Shown: positions 35,814 through 46,100 of the stretch, in pieces | How positions within the stretch are numbered: the stretch's first letter is position 1 | How the letters are laid out: every line of letters begins with the position of its first letter | Source: Triglochin maritima | Taxonomy: Eukaryota > Streptophyta > Magnoliopsida > Alismatales > Juncaginaceae | Reading direction: 5' to 3' | Length of the DNA: 64,000 bases | Assembly: GCA_963682175.1 (NCBI GenBank) | Contig: OY821791.1 | Span: 21,232,542 to 21,296,541 of the forward strand | Translations under genes and position numbers: made by a program | The notes under the pieces: generated by a model | The model's database searches: none | Told to the model about the DNA's origin: nothing | What the model saw: the letters and a program-made list of their open reading frames with translations, nothing else

Positions 35814-37902
35814 AAAGAATCTAGGACAATCAAAATACATAGCGATACATGAGTTCTTGCATAAAATATAACGAGCTACAATAATCATAAAGAATAAACT
35901 GACTTAATAGCTATAGCATTCAGACCAAAAGAAAACATAAAGCATTCGATCAAATCCTCATGCAATAGTTAATAAAGCCATTTTACTAATCTACATATTG
36001 AGCTCCATCATGATTTAATGACCCAAAAAAAACATTTTAAATCATGGTAAATCAGCAAAAAAATATTTGCCGCCGGTTGCAAGGTGGTTTACACAAAACA
36101 CTTCAACCTTGCAACTCCCACTAGGTATGCGAGTTCCCAAAAAAACGGTTTTCAAAAACAATCAACATCACACAGATATGTTTACTACATTACTTCCATA
36201 TCGAGCTAATGATCCCCATTAGGGATTTAGCCTCGTCGACGGGAACCTGCATGAGTCTTATAGCAATAATATCGTAATAATAAAAATAAAGGAGCCCCTC
36301 GTCTCCTCAGGGCAATAAACAGTCCACAGTCCATAATTATTACAGTCCATAAATATTACAGTCCATTGCGATAACTATTTCAAATGGAAATAAATGAATG
36401 AAATTACGCTCATCTCCCAATAAGGCAGTAAATAAAATCAGGAATCATTCATTCCACATAGCCACAATCTTTCCATACGTTAGCACAATCCGACGTATGA
36501 AACAAAATACCATAAAGTGTGCACCTCATTCAAACAATAAGGAAGTAATGCATAAGGAAACAATGCATGAATGGGGCACGGAAATAGGCAAAAAAATGTG
36601 TTAGGTAATGACAACCAATCTCCACAATAATCATTCTCAAAACAGAATTTTTTTTCTTCTTTCCATAATCAGTATAATCATGCAATCAATAATAATTATG
36701 CTACTTCTAATGGAAAGAAAAAATTCGAAATTATATGGTGGAGAACAACACATTTTTTGCATCAAAGGAAAGCATCCAAATATATTTTTAAGGCAATAAA
36801 ATTCCAGCCCATAATATCTTTCCAAAAATTTCAGAATTAGCCAATCTTTCCATAATCAACATAAGCATACAATCAACAATAATTATGTTACTTGTAATGG
36901 AAAGAAAAATTCGAAATTCTTTGGTGGATGGCATCACATATATGCACATTTGATGAAAAGGAAATATTTCAAATGAAATACATGCAATCATCCCAAAAGA
37001 AATCCAAAATATCCTTAATGAGATTAACATATATGTGCATTCAATCATAAAGGAAATATTTCAAATGAAATGCATGCAATTATTCCAAAAGAAATCCGAA
37101 ATATCCTTAATGAGATTAACATATATGTGCATTCAATCATAAAGGAAATATTTCAAATGAAATGAATGCTCTCATTCCAAAAGAAACGAAATATACAATA
37201 TGGTAACTCAGTATTCATGTATACATGCTCAAAGATTAGAATAAATAATATCTAACCCTAATTCGTAAAAATCAGGAAAAATGGACATCTTATTTCATGT
37301 ATACATGTGCATGATTTAGAAGAATCAACATGGAAAATAACTTCTGATTTTATCTAATACATGCACAAAGAATAGAGGTAACATCACAGAAAAAAAACAG
37401 AATTCTGGTCACATCTATGTATGTGCAATGATAGGAGAGCAACATATCATATTGGCTCGAAATAAAATCAGGAAAAATCCATCTTAAACCATGCACATAT
37501 GCGCAAGAATGGAGGAGCTAAATCTAACCCTAGATGAATGCTCTAATGAACCATAACATGCGCAACATGTAGAAACTAGTCTAAACCCTAATTGCATGTT
37601 AGAAAGAAATCAGCAAACATGCACCACTTATATCTCTAAATGAATGATCATATTATTTCATTTAAAGATAAAAAACCTCTGAGTTTTCATTTCCAGAATA
37701 TGAAAACGAATTTGAAAGAAAAAAAATCATGAACAATCAACATATATAACATGCGCATCATGTAAATAAGCAATGTTGATTTTCTGTTTTCTTTCTTTCT
37801 CCAAAAACATAACCACCGAATATTTTGTTTTTATCTCAAATCAGATTATCATGAAACAAAAATTCGTCAAGCATGGTGAGGATTCGAAGGTAACCGAGAT
37901 GA
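35814..37902 (-). other. Copia-2 5' leader
   Basis: About 2.1 kb of AT-rich untranslated DNA between the primer binding site and gag. It has a direct duplication of about 188 bp (CTTTCCATAATCA at 36659 and 36847) and a 92 bp tandem repeat at 36957-37192. Small open frames here show no family resemblance. Confidence 0.75.
36957..37192. repeat. 92-bp tandem repeat in the Copia-2 leader
   Basis: AAAGGAAATATTTCAAATGA starts at 36957, 37049 and 37141, a constant 92 bp period, giving about 2.6 copies with few differences. Copia-1 has only one copy at the equivalent place (near 17478), so the expansion is specific to this copy or sublineage. Confidence 0.9.
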
Positions 37903-37914
37903 CTATGGTACCAA
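37903..37914 (-). other. Copia-2 primer binding site
   Basis: Directly after the 5' LTR on the minus strand the sequence is TTGGTACCATAG. It resembles the usual initiator-Met tRNA primer site TGGTATCAGAG with mismatches. The position is right; the tRNA assignment is tentative. Confidence 0.6.
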
Positions 37915-38299
37915 TGTAAGCAAATAACGATTCTACAGGTTCAGAATTACCTTTTGGTGGAGAGAACCTGTGGCAGCGGAAGGAAGATCGGAGGTCACCC
38001 TACGGAATCCTTCTCACCGGTCGGTCTCCTACTCTCTTGGAGAATAAGCACGTGTCCACAACCCAAGAGTCTGCGGATTAGCTTGGTGGATGTGGAGGGA
38101 TGAATGGGAGAGAGAGGGAGAGGTGGCGGCTAGGGTTTGGTGGGGCTAGGGTTTGCACACAAGAATTAGTCCTTCCAATGGAAGGCTCCCCTCCTTATAT
38201 AGATGGCCCCACCCAAAACCCTAATGCGCAACCAATGAGAGTGCGCCACGTGTCAGTGCTTTGGGCAAACATCATCTTAATCCTTAGATTAATCCAATA
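37915..38299 (-). repeat. 5' LTR of Copia-2
   Basis: 385 bp, nearly identical to 30632-31016 and followed by the target duplication GTTTG (38300-38304). On the minus strand it drives transcription of the element. Confidence 0.94.
38196..38252 (-). promoter_or_regulatory. Copia-2 5' LTR promoter: TATA box and G-box
   Basis: TATATA lies at 38196-38201 (minus strand CTATATAAGG). The G-box CACGTG at 38247-38252 in the context TGACACGTGGCGC is about 45 bp upstream, with an inverted CCAAT between. The 3' LTR has the same layout (TATA near 30913, CACGTG at 30964-30969). Spacing fits a TATA promoter with a proximal bZIP site. Confidence 0.6.
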
Positions 38300-38304
38300 G
38301 TTTG

Positions 38305-38829
38305 TACAAAAGAAACCATCAAAACTTATGCTAGTATTTGTGTTTTTCCAGCTAGCAAACAATATTCAGATTTCCAGTGCTTGTTTGTTGCTCAAATTAG
38401 TTAAAATTTATCTTTCGTACTGTTCTAGAAATATCATGTGTCTGCTTTCTTATTCGAATAGACTGATATTACACATTTTAGAGGGTCCAAAAAAGAAGCA
38501 AGAATCTAAAATGTTGAGCAGGTCTTGGTTCCTGTGATGTGCAATTTCTTTTGAGTAGATAGCTCGTAGTTTGAATAAATATACATGGTATTCACTGCTT
38601 ATTATTAAATATTTTTGTATGAAGATCAGTTACCTTTCCTGTTAATTATCTATTTTTAGCATTCTTAATTTTTATTAATAGTTTCATCGCATTAGGTTGT
38701 TGTAGTTTGCAATAATCATCTGCATTCTGCAGGTTAAGCATCTCATTATCTATTGATTCAGTTGCTAACCAAATTGTCCCTAGTACCTTAATCAAAGTTA
38801 GTCTGTTTGTTATGGTTATGCTTTTTGTA
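38305..38829 (+). other. CACTA gene intron, right half
   Basis: AT-rich intronic DNA between the Copia-2 target duplication and the next exon, which starts after TTTTTGTAG at about 38831. Nothing else is recognised in it. Confidence 0.6.
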
Positions 38830-38830
38830 G

Positions 38831-39461
38831 AGAAAAGCGAATCCAGAAGACCCACCTCCAACTCGAGCACAGATGTGGTGTTTGTTGCATTCTGACAAAG
38901 TTCCTGCTTAAGTGGAGATTAAAGTGATAATATAGTTTTTTAAGCTTAATTCTTGTTGTTGTATGTCAAATTCTTTTTTATTACAATGATGAATGTGTGT
39001 GTAGAGTAAACTGAGAGAAGAGGAAGCAAATATTTGAGATTCTGGTTCTATGGTTAGTACCGGTAGACACGACGCCCTTGCAAAAGTAATGGGTAATGAC
39101 GAGCACGGCTGTGTTCGAGCAGTAGGCGCTCTCGTTATTCCTACAGACATATTTGGTTGTAGAGGTGCTCCAAGTGCTGAAGAGATAAATTTCCGAGTCG
39201 AAGTCGGAATCAACCAGAGAATGGAAGCCATAGGAAGTGAGCGAGAAATAATAGCCGAGCAACGAGAAACAATAGCCGAGCAACGACAAATAATAGCCGA
39301 GATGAAAGAAAGGATGAGCCTTATAGATAGTTATAGAATTTTACGATAATTGGCTATTTTTTATTTAAATTTTTTATGAAACTCAGAATGAAGATGGAGT
39401 GCAAGATGAATCTTCTCCAATGACTACTAGGAATGGACGGGGAGTTGGGGGAGATGTATAA
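38831..39461 (+). pseudogene. Ptta/Transposase_24-like CACTA protein, 3' exons
   Basis: An exon at about 38831-38911 reads KANPEDPPPTRAQMWCLLHS. A further exon from about 39050 encodes GNDEHGCVRAVGALVIPTDI and a C-terminal repeat (EREIIAEQRETIAEQRQIIAE) with a seven-residue pattern typical of a coiled coil, probably for dimerisation. A last exon at 39387-39461 ends GRGVGGDV and a TAA stop, after a clear CAG acceptor. Orientation and order continue the gene at 29152-30090, confirming that Copia-2 sits in its intron. Confidence 0.78.
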
Positions 39462-39727
39462 GTTTGTTTCCTATACTTGAGTCTTAAAACACTTGTTATT
39501 TACTTTGACTAGTAATTTAAATATTTTGTTGAACTTTGCTTATTAATATCAATGAATAGTATGCATGATTGTAATTGACAATGAATTTCTTGTATGCATG
39601 TGTTTGTGGGATGATGGATATACAATGTGTTTCTTGTATGCATCTGTTTTACAATCTATTGTATGAAACGGGATTTGAAATGAATAATATAAAAAATATG
39701 GGCTGCTTTTATATCTGGAATGAAACT
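39462..39727 (+). other. CACTA 3' untranslated region
   Basis: AT-rich DNA between the last exon and the subterminal repeats. It has repeated TTGTATGCATGTGTTT/TTGTATGCATCTGTTT-like segments (near 39592 and 39635) and no open frame worth reporting. Confidence 0.55.
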
Positions 39728-40047
39728 TAGCTGTAGCCATGGAATATTTCCGTGGCAATTTGCCATTAACAGAGGACCAATAGCCACGGATATGTTCCGT
39801 GGCTGTTACTACAATTAAAATATCAGCCACGGAAAAAATCAATGGCTGATACATATTTACGCGCTCACTTCTCCCGCCAAAAAGGAAACAACTTCGGTAT
39901 TTTTTCGTCAAAATTTCCGTAGCAGAAGATCTACAGTGACCGTCGTATTAGCCACGGGAAAAATCCGTGGCTGTTGGTCCATTGCGACGGACACTTAGTT
40001 ACAGCCACATATTTTTTCCATGGCTAAACGGTAAAAATGTTATAGTG
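39728..40047. repeat. CACTA right terminus with palindromic subterminal repeats
   Basis: The element ends TTATAGTG at 40047 (CACTATAA inward on the minus strand). The last 320 bp contain at least five pairs of GCCACGGA/TCCGTGGC-type motifs in inverted orientation, such as AGCCACGGATATGTTCCGTG (near 39780), CAGCCACGGAAAAAATCAAT (near 39824) and TAGCCACGGGAAAAATCCGT (near 39951). In En/Spm elements such arrays are bound by TnpA-type proteins. The following bases are GA tract. Confidence 0.88.
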
Positions 40048-40660
40048 AGAATAGAGAAGAGGAGAGAGGAGGAGAGATGGAGAGTGGATAAAGATGGGAA
40101 AGGGAGAGAAACGAGAGAAGTAGAGGGAGAAGGAGAGAGGACAGATAAGAAGGAAGAGAGAGAGCGAGAGAAGGAAGGAGTGGACAAGAGGATGAGAGGG
40201 AGATAGAGAATGAAGGAGAAGAGGGAAGAGGAGGGAGACAAGGAGAGAAGGAACGAGAGAGGTAGAGAAGAGAGGGAAGGAGGAGAGAAGAGGAAGAAAG
40301 AGAAAGGAGAGGGGGGAAGTAGAAGGGAGACAGAGAAGGGAGAAGAGATAGGGGAGAAGGTCTGGGATAGAAGGAGAGACAACGAGAGACAGAGAGAGGG
40401 GAGGTAAGGGAAAGAGGAGGATGGAGAAGGGTACGAAGAGGGAGAGGGAAGAAGGAGAAGAGAGAAGGATAAGGAGAAAAAAAGGAGAGAGGGATAAGAC
40501 GGAAGGGAGAGGAGAAGGAATATGAGGGAGATAGAGATGGGAAGAAGGAGAACAAGGAATAGGGATAAGAAGGAAGGGAGAGGAGAAGGAATATGATGGA
40601 GAGAGAGAAGGAGAAGAGGGAGGAGGGAGAGAAGGATGGAGGGAGAAAAAAAGTCATGGG
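40048..40660 (+). repeat. Purine-rich tract GA-4
   Basis: About 600 bp of G+A DNA matching the right part of the GA unit (compare 8250-8790 and 19170-19760), running straight into the leader of LINE-E. Its left part was cut off by the CACTA insertion or lost with it. Confidence 0.87.
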
Positions 40661-40759
40661 AGGAGAGAGAAGCTCTGGGGTGTGTGCATGGGGAGCCTAG
40701 GTTCTCCTATGCTGTCCAGGCTCGTTTTTTCACCAAAACTCGCAATTTTTTACACTAAA

Positions 40760-41260
40760 ATGCTCTACATGTTTGCAACAACAAGATGGAGATTGTGGCA
40801 AAAAAAGGGTCCCCATCACGCAAGGCAGCAAGCTTCAAACTCGGAAGTGGAGAAGGAAGCTCACGTATCACATCTCGGGAGTGTCAAGTCTCCCCCAGGG
40901 AAGTGGTCCGATCTCTTTCAAGCAAGTAATAGGCCCTCCACGGTCCTAGAGTTCATCCCACCGACTATCAAAGGAGGGGAGAAGGTGGTTTTTTCTAGTA
41001 GGCTATTTCATTGCTTTTAGACCCCACTTGCCGACCTTGGAGAAGCATCTACAAAGGGTTTGGAGTTTAGTTGGAGGTGATTAAGTGAAGCCAAAGCTTC
41101 TTGTTATTCCGATTTACACTTGCGGAAGATAGGAAGAGGGTGTTAGAGGGAGGGTCGTGGTTTGTCAAGGGCTCCCTACTAGTGGTCCAAGCTTGGGCAT
41201 CAGATGTCATCTTGAAACTTGCAAACATCACGACGGTTCCAATATGGGTTCGATTGCTGG
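40760..41260 (+). pseudogene. LINE-E ORF1 remnant (DUF4283 part)
   Basis: The start is judged to be the ATG at 40760, in the position of the other copies. Blocks are PPGKWSDLFQASNRPSTVLE, KHLQR, FRFTLAEDRKRVLEGGSW and ITTVPIWVRL. Part of the region from 41000 to 41030 is deleted and the frame shifts several times. It ends in the join to ORF2 at about 41260. Confidence 0.8.
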
Positions 41261-42962
41261 ATGGGGAAGGCTCATTTCATGCAAGGAATGGTTGAGGCAA
41301 GGAGACCCTATGGCACCTTACTTGTTTGTCTTGTGCATGGAAGTGTTGAGCACAATGGTGAAGATGGCGGTGGAGGAAGGAAGAATCGAGCCTCTAGCTT
41401 GCGTAGATGTTAATATTTCACACTTGATTTTTGCCAATGATGTGCTATTCTTTGCTAAAGCTACGAAGGAAAATGCGCAAGAGATTAAGAAGGTTCTTGA
41501 CGAGTTCACGGCATACTCGGGGTTGAGGTTTAGTGCTTCAAAGAGCCAAATTTTCATAGGTACAGAAGTGACGCATGGTGATTGGATTGTGGAACACCTT
41601 GGGATGGAACGCAAGGACTTCCCAGTCACCTACCTTGGCCTCCCCTTGTTCTCGGGCCGGATGGGGAAGACTCATTGTGGAGAGATACTTAGGAAGGTTA
41701 AAGCCCACTTGAGTACATGGCAACGAAGCTTTCTATCTATCGCCAGGCGTGTTGAGCTCGTGCGAAGTGACCTTGTGTCCCTTAGTATCGGACATCCACA
41801 TTTTTGGTCCCTCGGAATGTACTTCAAGAATTGGATAGCCTAATGAGTCACTTTATTTTGGGTGGGCCTAAGAAGTGGGTGGTGGTAGCTTGGAAGGATG
41901 TTTGTACCCCGAAGAAGGAAGGTGGGCTTGGCCTCAAGAAACTCACAGAATGGAATGATGTGGGGCTGCTTAGACTCTTTTGGCTCATGGTAAATGATGG
42001 TCCCTCTTTGTGGATGAAGTGTATGCGTCACAAATATCTTAAAAATCGATCCATTTGGCTAGCACGACCGCCGGCTACATCTTCGTGGGCTTGGCGTGGG
42101 ATACTTAGTGTCCAAGAAATTGCAAGAAGGCATATTCAATACAAGGTGGGAAATGGGGAACACATCCATTTTTCAAATTTCCTTGGTGCGGGGAACCTTT
42201 CCAAATTGAACCATGGGGAGAGCGGCTACACTACGAGTTGGGAGTGCCTTGGGACACGCATGTTGCATACTTCATTAGGAATGGTGAGTGGAGCCTCCCC
42301 TTTCCTAAATCGAGCATAATGGAGACACTTTGGACCAAGATCAAAGGCCTCCTCATCCTAAGAGGAGTCGACAAACCGACAAGGCTGAATGGAAATGGAA
42401 ACACTCTCAGCATGAAGGAGGTTTGGAAGTGGGTAAAGGCACTGGGAAACGAAGTGACTTGGGCTTACATGGTGTGGCACAAGCATGGCATCCCTAAAGA
42501 CTCACACACGGCTTGGCAGGCAATGAGGGGTCGACTACTCACGAAGAAGCTCATGAACCAAAGGGGTGCAAAGTTTGACCCGACTTGTGTCCTTTGTGAG
42601 GACATGGGGGAGGATATGGAGCATCTATTTTGGAGGTGCTCATTTGCTAGAGAAGTTTGGGGAAACCTCCTAGCATGCCTTCAAGTCAGCCCCAACATCG
42701 CAAATTCTATTATGGGGAAGCAAATCGCATTATCCATGCAAGAGGGGGTTGCATAGAAGCTCTAGAACGAAGGTGGGTGTTCAATGCCATGATCCATGAA
42801 TGTTGGCATGAACGCAACCGAAGAATTTTTGAGGGGGAAAAGAAGAAACCGGGGGAAGTAATTGAAGCAATCAAGGATATGCTACGGTGCTTAGGAGGAA
42901 AAGTGAAGGACATAGCAAAGAATGAGGAGGAATTCCAGAAATTTGAAGACAAATGGAAATAG
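41261..42962 (+). pseudogene. LINE-E ORF2 remnant: RT C-half and zf-RVT
   Basis: It begins at [21 protein letters not shown] of the RT. The catalytic box reads LIFANDVLFF instead of FADD, so one metal-binding Asp is lost. Frame breaks lie near 41283, 41800 and 42200-42240, with a stop near 42754. The zf-RVT region is well preserved (AYMVWHKHGIPKDSHTAWQA, CVLCEDMGEDMEHLFWRC). It ends at FEDKWK and a TAG at 42960-42962, which I take as the family's normal ORF2 end. The 3'UTR is 42963-43139. Confidence 0.88.
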
Positions 42963-43114
42963 GATAGGAAATAGGACAACAATTTCTTTTTGATAGATGT
43001 AAGCATGCTTGTAATACGTTTTGTAGTAGAGGCCGGTTATGAATAAGGCATAAACCCGCGCGCCTAGTGCTCAATTTTGTAGGTCGTAAACAATAATTCA
43101 TCAATAGAATTTAG

Positions 43115-43147
43115 AGGCTAAGCCTACCTTTTGCTTTGCAAAAAAAA
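43115..43147 (+). other. LINE-E 3'-terminal palindrome and poly(A)
   Basis: AGGCTAAGCCT at 43115-43125, then CTTTTGCTTTGC and A8. It matches the LINE-A terminus although the upstream 3'UTRs of the two copies are unlike each other, so this short end is selectively conserved. Confidence 0.75.
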
Positions 43148-46100
43148 TAGAGAAGGAGAAGAGGGGAGAGTGGGAGAGAAGAGAGGGGTAGAGAGGTAGT
43201 GTGAGACAGACAGAGAGAAGGGAGAGACGGAGAGAGAGAAGGGAGAGGATAGAGAAGGAGAGGGAGAAAAGGAGAAGCGAGAGAAAGGAGAGAAGAAGGA
43301 GAAGGAGAGAGGAGAGAGAGATAAAGAGAAGAGGGATAAAGGAGGCATGGGAGAAGAGAGAGAAAGACATAGAAGGAGAGAGAAAATGAGAAGGGAGAGA
43401 GGAGGAGAAGGATGATGACAATGAGGGACGAGAGAGGAGGGAAGAAGGAAAGACAGAGGAGAAGAAGAAGAAGAAGAGGAGAGGGAGGTAGAGAAGACAA
43501 GGACAAGAGAGAGAAGGATAGAGACGGAGAAGAGAGAAGAGGGATATGGATAAGGAGAGAAGAGAGAAGGAGAATAGAGAAGAGGAGAGGGAGAAGGGAA
43601 GAGAGAGGAGGGAGAGAGAGAGCGAGAGCGAGAGGAGTAGAAGGAGGGAGTGGGGGAGGGGGATAAGAAGGAAAAAGAAGAGAGGAAAGAGATAAGAAGA
43701 GGGAGAGTGGAGAGAGAGGGATATGACGAGACAAAGAAGGAAGGTGAGAGAGAAAAAGAGACGAGAGAAGGAACGAGAGGAATAGGAGGAGGAGGGAGAG
43801 CGAGAGAGAAGGAGAGGAAGGGAGGGGAGGAGAGAGGGAGAAGGAGAAGACGGAGGGGACGGAGGGATATGAGGAGAGAGGGGAGGAAGAAGTAGAGAGA
43901 GCGAAGTAGAGGAGGAGAGGGAGAAGGGAGGAGAGAGAGAAGAAGGAGAGATTGAACGAGAGAGCGAGAGAATGAGTAGAAGATAGAGAAGGGAAGGAGG
44001 AGAAGAGGGAATTGGGAATGGAACGAGATAGAGAAGGGAGGGTTGAGGTAGAGAATGGGAATGAGAATGAGAGGGAGTAGGAGCGAGAGAGATAGAGGAG
44101 GACAGACGGAACGAGAGAGTAGGAGGGTGATAAGGAGAAGAGAATAGGAGAGGAGGAGAGAAAAGGGGGAGGGGTGTGAGTGATAAAACAAAGATGAGGG
44201 AAGAGAAGAGGATAGGAGAGAGAAGAAGAGGGAGACGGGGAGAGGGGAAGGTAGAGGGAGAAAGAGAAGAGGTGCAAGGAAGGGAAGGAGGAGATAGAGA
44301 GAGGACGTATTCCCCCTCCTTCTCATCTTCCCCGTCCTTGCCTTCTCTCTTTCCCCTCTCTTCCTATCCTTCTCCCCCTCTCGCTCCTCGCTTCCTTCTC
44401 TCCTTGTCACGATAACGAGAAGGGCAGAGAGATAGAGAAGGAGAGAGGAGATGGAGAAGAGAGAGAAGGGGAGAGGAGAGGGGAAAATGGAGAAGCGAGC
44501 GAGAGAAGGAGACGGAGAGAGTAGAAGGAGAGAGGTAGAGGGACAAGGAGAGATGGAACGAGTGAGAAGGAGAAGAGAAAGTGGATAAGATGGAGAACGA
44601 GAGAGAATGACAAAAGGAGAAGCGAGAGAGGAGGGGAGAGAGAAAGAGAGAGGGATAAGAGGGAGAGGGCGGAGAGAGGAAGGAGAGGGGGAGAAGAAGG
44701 AGACGAAGAGAAGGAGAAGAGGGAGGAGGAGGGGAGAGGTAGGCAAGAGTAGAGAGAGGGAGAGCGAGAATGAGAGATCGAGATGGGAGAGTGGAGAAAA
44801 GAGGATAAGAAGAGTGGAGAGAGAAGGAAGAAGGAGAGAGGAGGAGAATAGAGAAGAGGATAGAGGAGGAGAGATGGAGAGGGGATAAAGATGGGAAAGA
44901 GAGTGAAATGGAGAAACGAGAGAAGTAGACGGAGAAGGAGAGAGGACAGATAAGAGGGAAGAGAGAGAGCGAGAGAAGGAGAGAGTGGACAAGAGGATAA
45001 GAGGGAGACAGAGAATGAAGGAGAAGAGGAGGGAGACATGGAGAGAAGGAACGAGAGAGGTAGAGAAGAGAGGGAAGGGGGAGAGAAGAGGAAGAGAGAG
45101 AAGGGAGAGGGAGAAGGAAGAGAGAGAAGGGAGAACGAGAGAGGGGTGAAGAGAGAGAAAGACATAGAAGGAGAGAGAAAATGAGAAGCGAGAGAGGAGG
45201 GGAAGGATAATGACAATGAGGGAGGATAGAGGAGGGAAGAAGGCAAGACAGAGGAGAAGAAGAAGAGGAGGAGAGGTAGGTAGAGAAGACAAGGACAACA
45301 GAGAGAAGGATAGAGACGGAGAAGAGAGAAGAGGGATATGGATAAAGAGAGAAGAGAGAAGGAGAATAGAGAAGAGGAGAGGGATAAGGGAGACAAGGGA
45401 AGAGAGAGGAGGCAGAGAGAGCGAGAGGAGTAGAAGGAGGGAGTGGGGGAGGTGGATAAGAAGGAGAGGGACAAGAGGGAGATAGAGAAGGAGAAAGAAG
45501 AGAGGAAAGAAGAGAGGAAACATATAAGAAGAGGGAGAAGGAGAGTGGAGAGAGAGGGATATGACGAGACAAAGAAGGAAGGTGAGAGAGAAAAGGAGAC
45601 GAGAGAAGGAACGAGAGGAATAGGAGGAGGAGGGAGAGCGAGAGAGAACGAGAGGAAGAGACGGGAGGAGAGAGGGAGAAGGAGAAGAGGGAGGGGACAG
45701 AGTGATATGAGCAGAGAGGAGAGGAATAAGTAGAGAGAGCGAAGTAGAGGAGGAGAGGGAGAAGGGAGGAGAGAGAGAAGAAGAAGGAGAGATTGATCGA
45801 GAGAGCGAGAGAATGAGTAGAGGATAAAGAAGGAAGGAGGAGAAGAGGGAATTGGGAAGGGAACGAGATAGAGAATAGAGGGTAGAGGTAGAGAATGAGA
45901 GGGAGAGGGAGTAGGAGCGAGAGAGATAGAGGAGGAGAGACGGAACGAGAGAGGAGGAGGGTGATAAGGAGAAGAGAAGGGGAGAGGAGAGGTGGAGAGA
46001 AAAGGGGGAGGAGTCTTAGTGATAAAATAGAGATGAGGGAAGAGAAGAGGATAGGAGAGAGAAGAAGAGGGAGACGGGGAGAGGGGAAGGTAGAGGGAGA

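Larger units (their letters stand above)
30632..38299 (-). mobile_element. Copia-2: complete Ty1/copia element inserted in the CACTA intron
   Basis: 7668 bp on the minus strand: 5' LTR 37915-38299, primer binding site, leader, gag-pol, 3' region, polypurine tract (31017-31028) and 3' LTR 30632-31016. It is flanked by GTTTG on both sides. It belongs to the same family as Copia-1. The two LTRs are the same length (385 bp) and differ at few sites by eye, so insertion is younger than the decay of the surrounding CACTA element. Most of RNase H is deleted and the frame is broken, so this copy cannot move by itself. Confidence 0.95.
25210..40047 (+). mobile_element. CACTA (En/Spm) DNA transposon with nested Copia-2, left end missing
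   Basis: It carries a TNP2-like transposase gene (25527-29024) and a second Ptta/Transposase_24-like gene (29152-39461), both on +. The right terminus reads GTTATAGTG, which is CACTATAAC on the minus strand. It is preceded by about 320 bp of palindromic subterminal repeats. I find no matching CACTA terminus or subterminal array on the left, so that end is deleted. Copia-2 is inserted in an intron of the second gene. Without Copia-2 the remnant is about 7.2 kb. Confidence 0.9.
40661..43147 (+). mobile_element. LINE-E: internally deleted LINE with intact 5' and 3' ends
   Basis: Leader, first part of ORF1, a direct join into the RT of ORF2, zf-RVT, 3'UTR, the GAGGCTAAGCCT terminus and poly(A) (8 A at 43140-43147). 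Compared with LINE-D roughly 3.4 kb between ORF1 DUF4283 and the RT is missing. GA tracts adjoin both ends, so this copy shows both family boundaries. Confidence 0.9.

Noticed and set aside
43412..43895. Plus-strand Arg/Glu/Lys-rich frames in the GA tracts (for example RRRGEGGREDKDKREKDRDG)
   Set aside because: They look like nuclear SR- or RE-type proteins, but they are direct translations of GA repeats, occur in every tract and have no flanking gene structure.
43124..45523. 799-codon minus-strand open frame rich in Ser, Leu and Pro (and similar frames at 3555, 6801, 18867, 44364 and 46016)
   Set aside because: The + strand here is nearly pure purine, so the minus strand lacks stop codons in all frames. 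Overlapping frames are equally long, and no domain or codon bias is visible. They are composition artefacts of the GA tracts.
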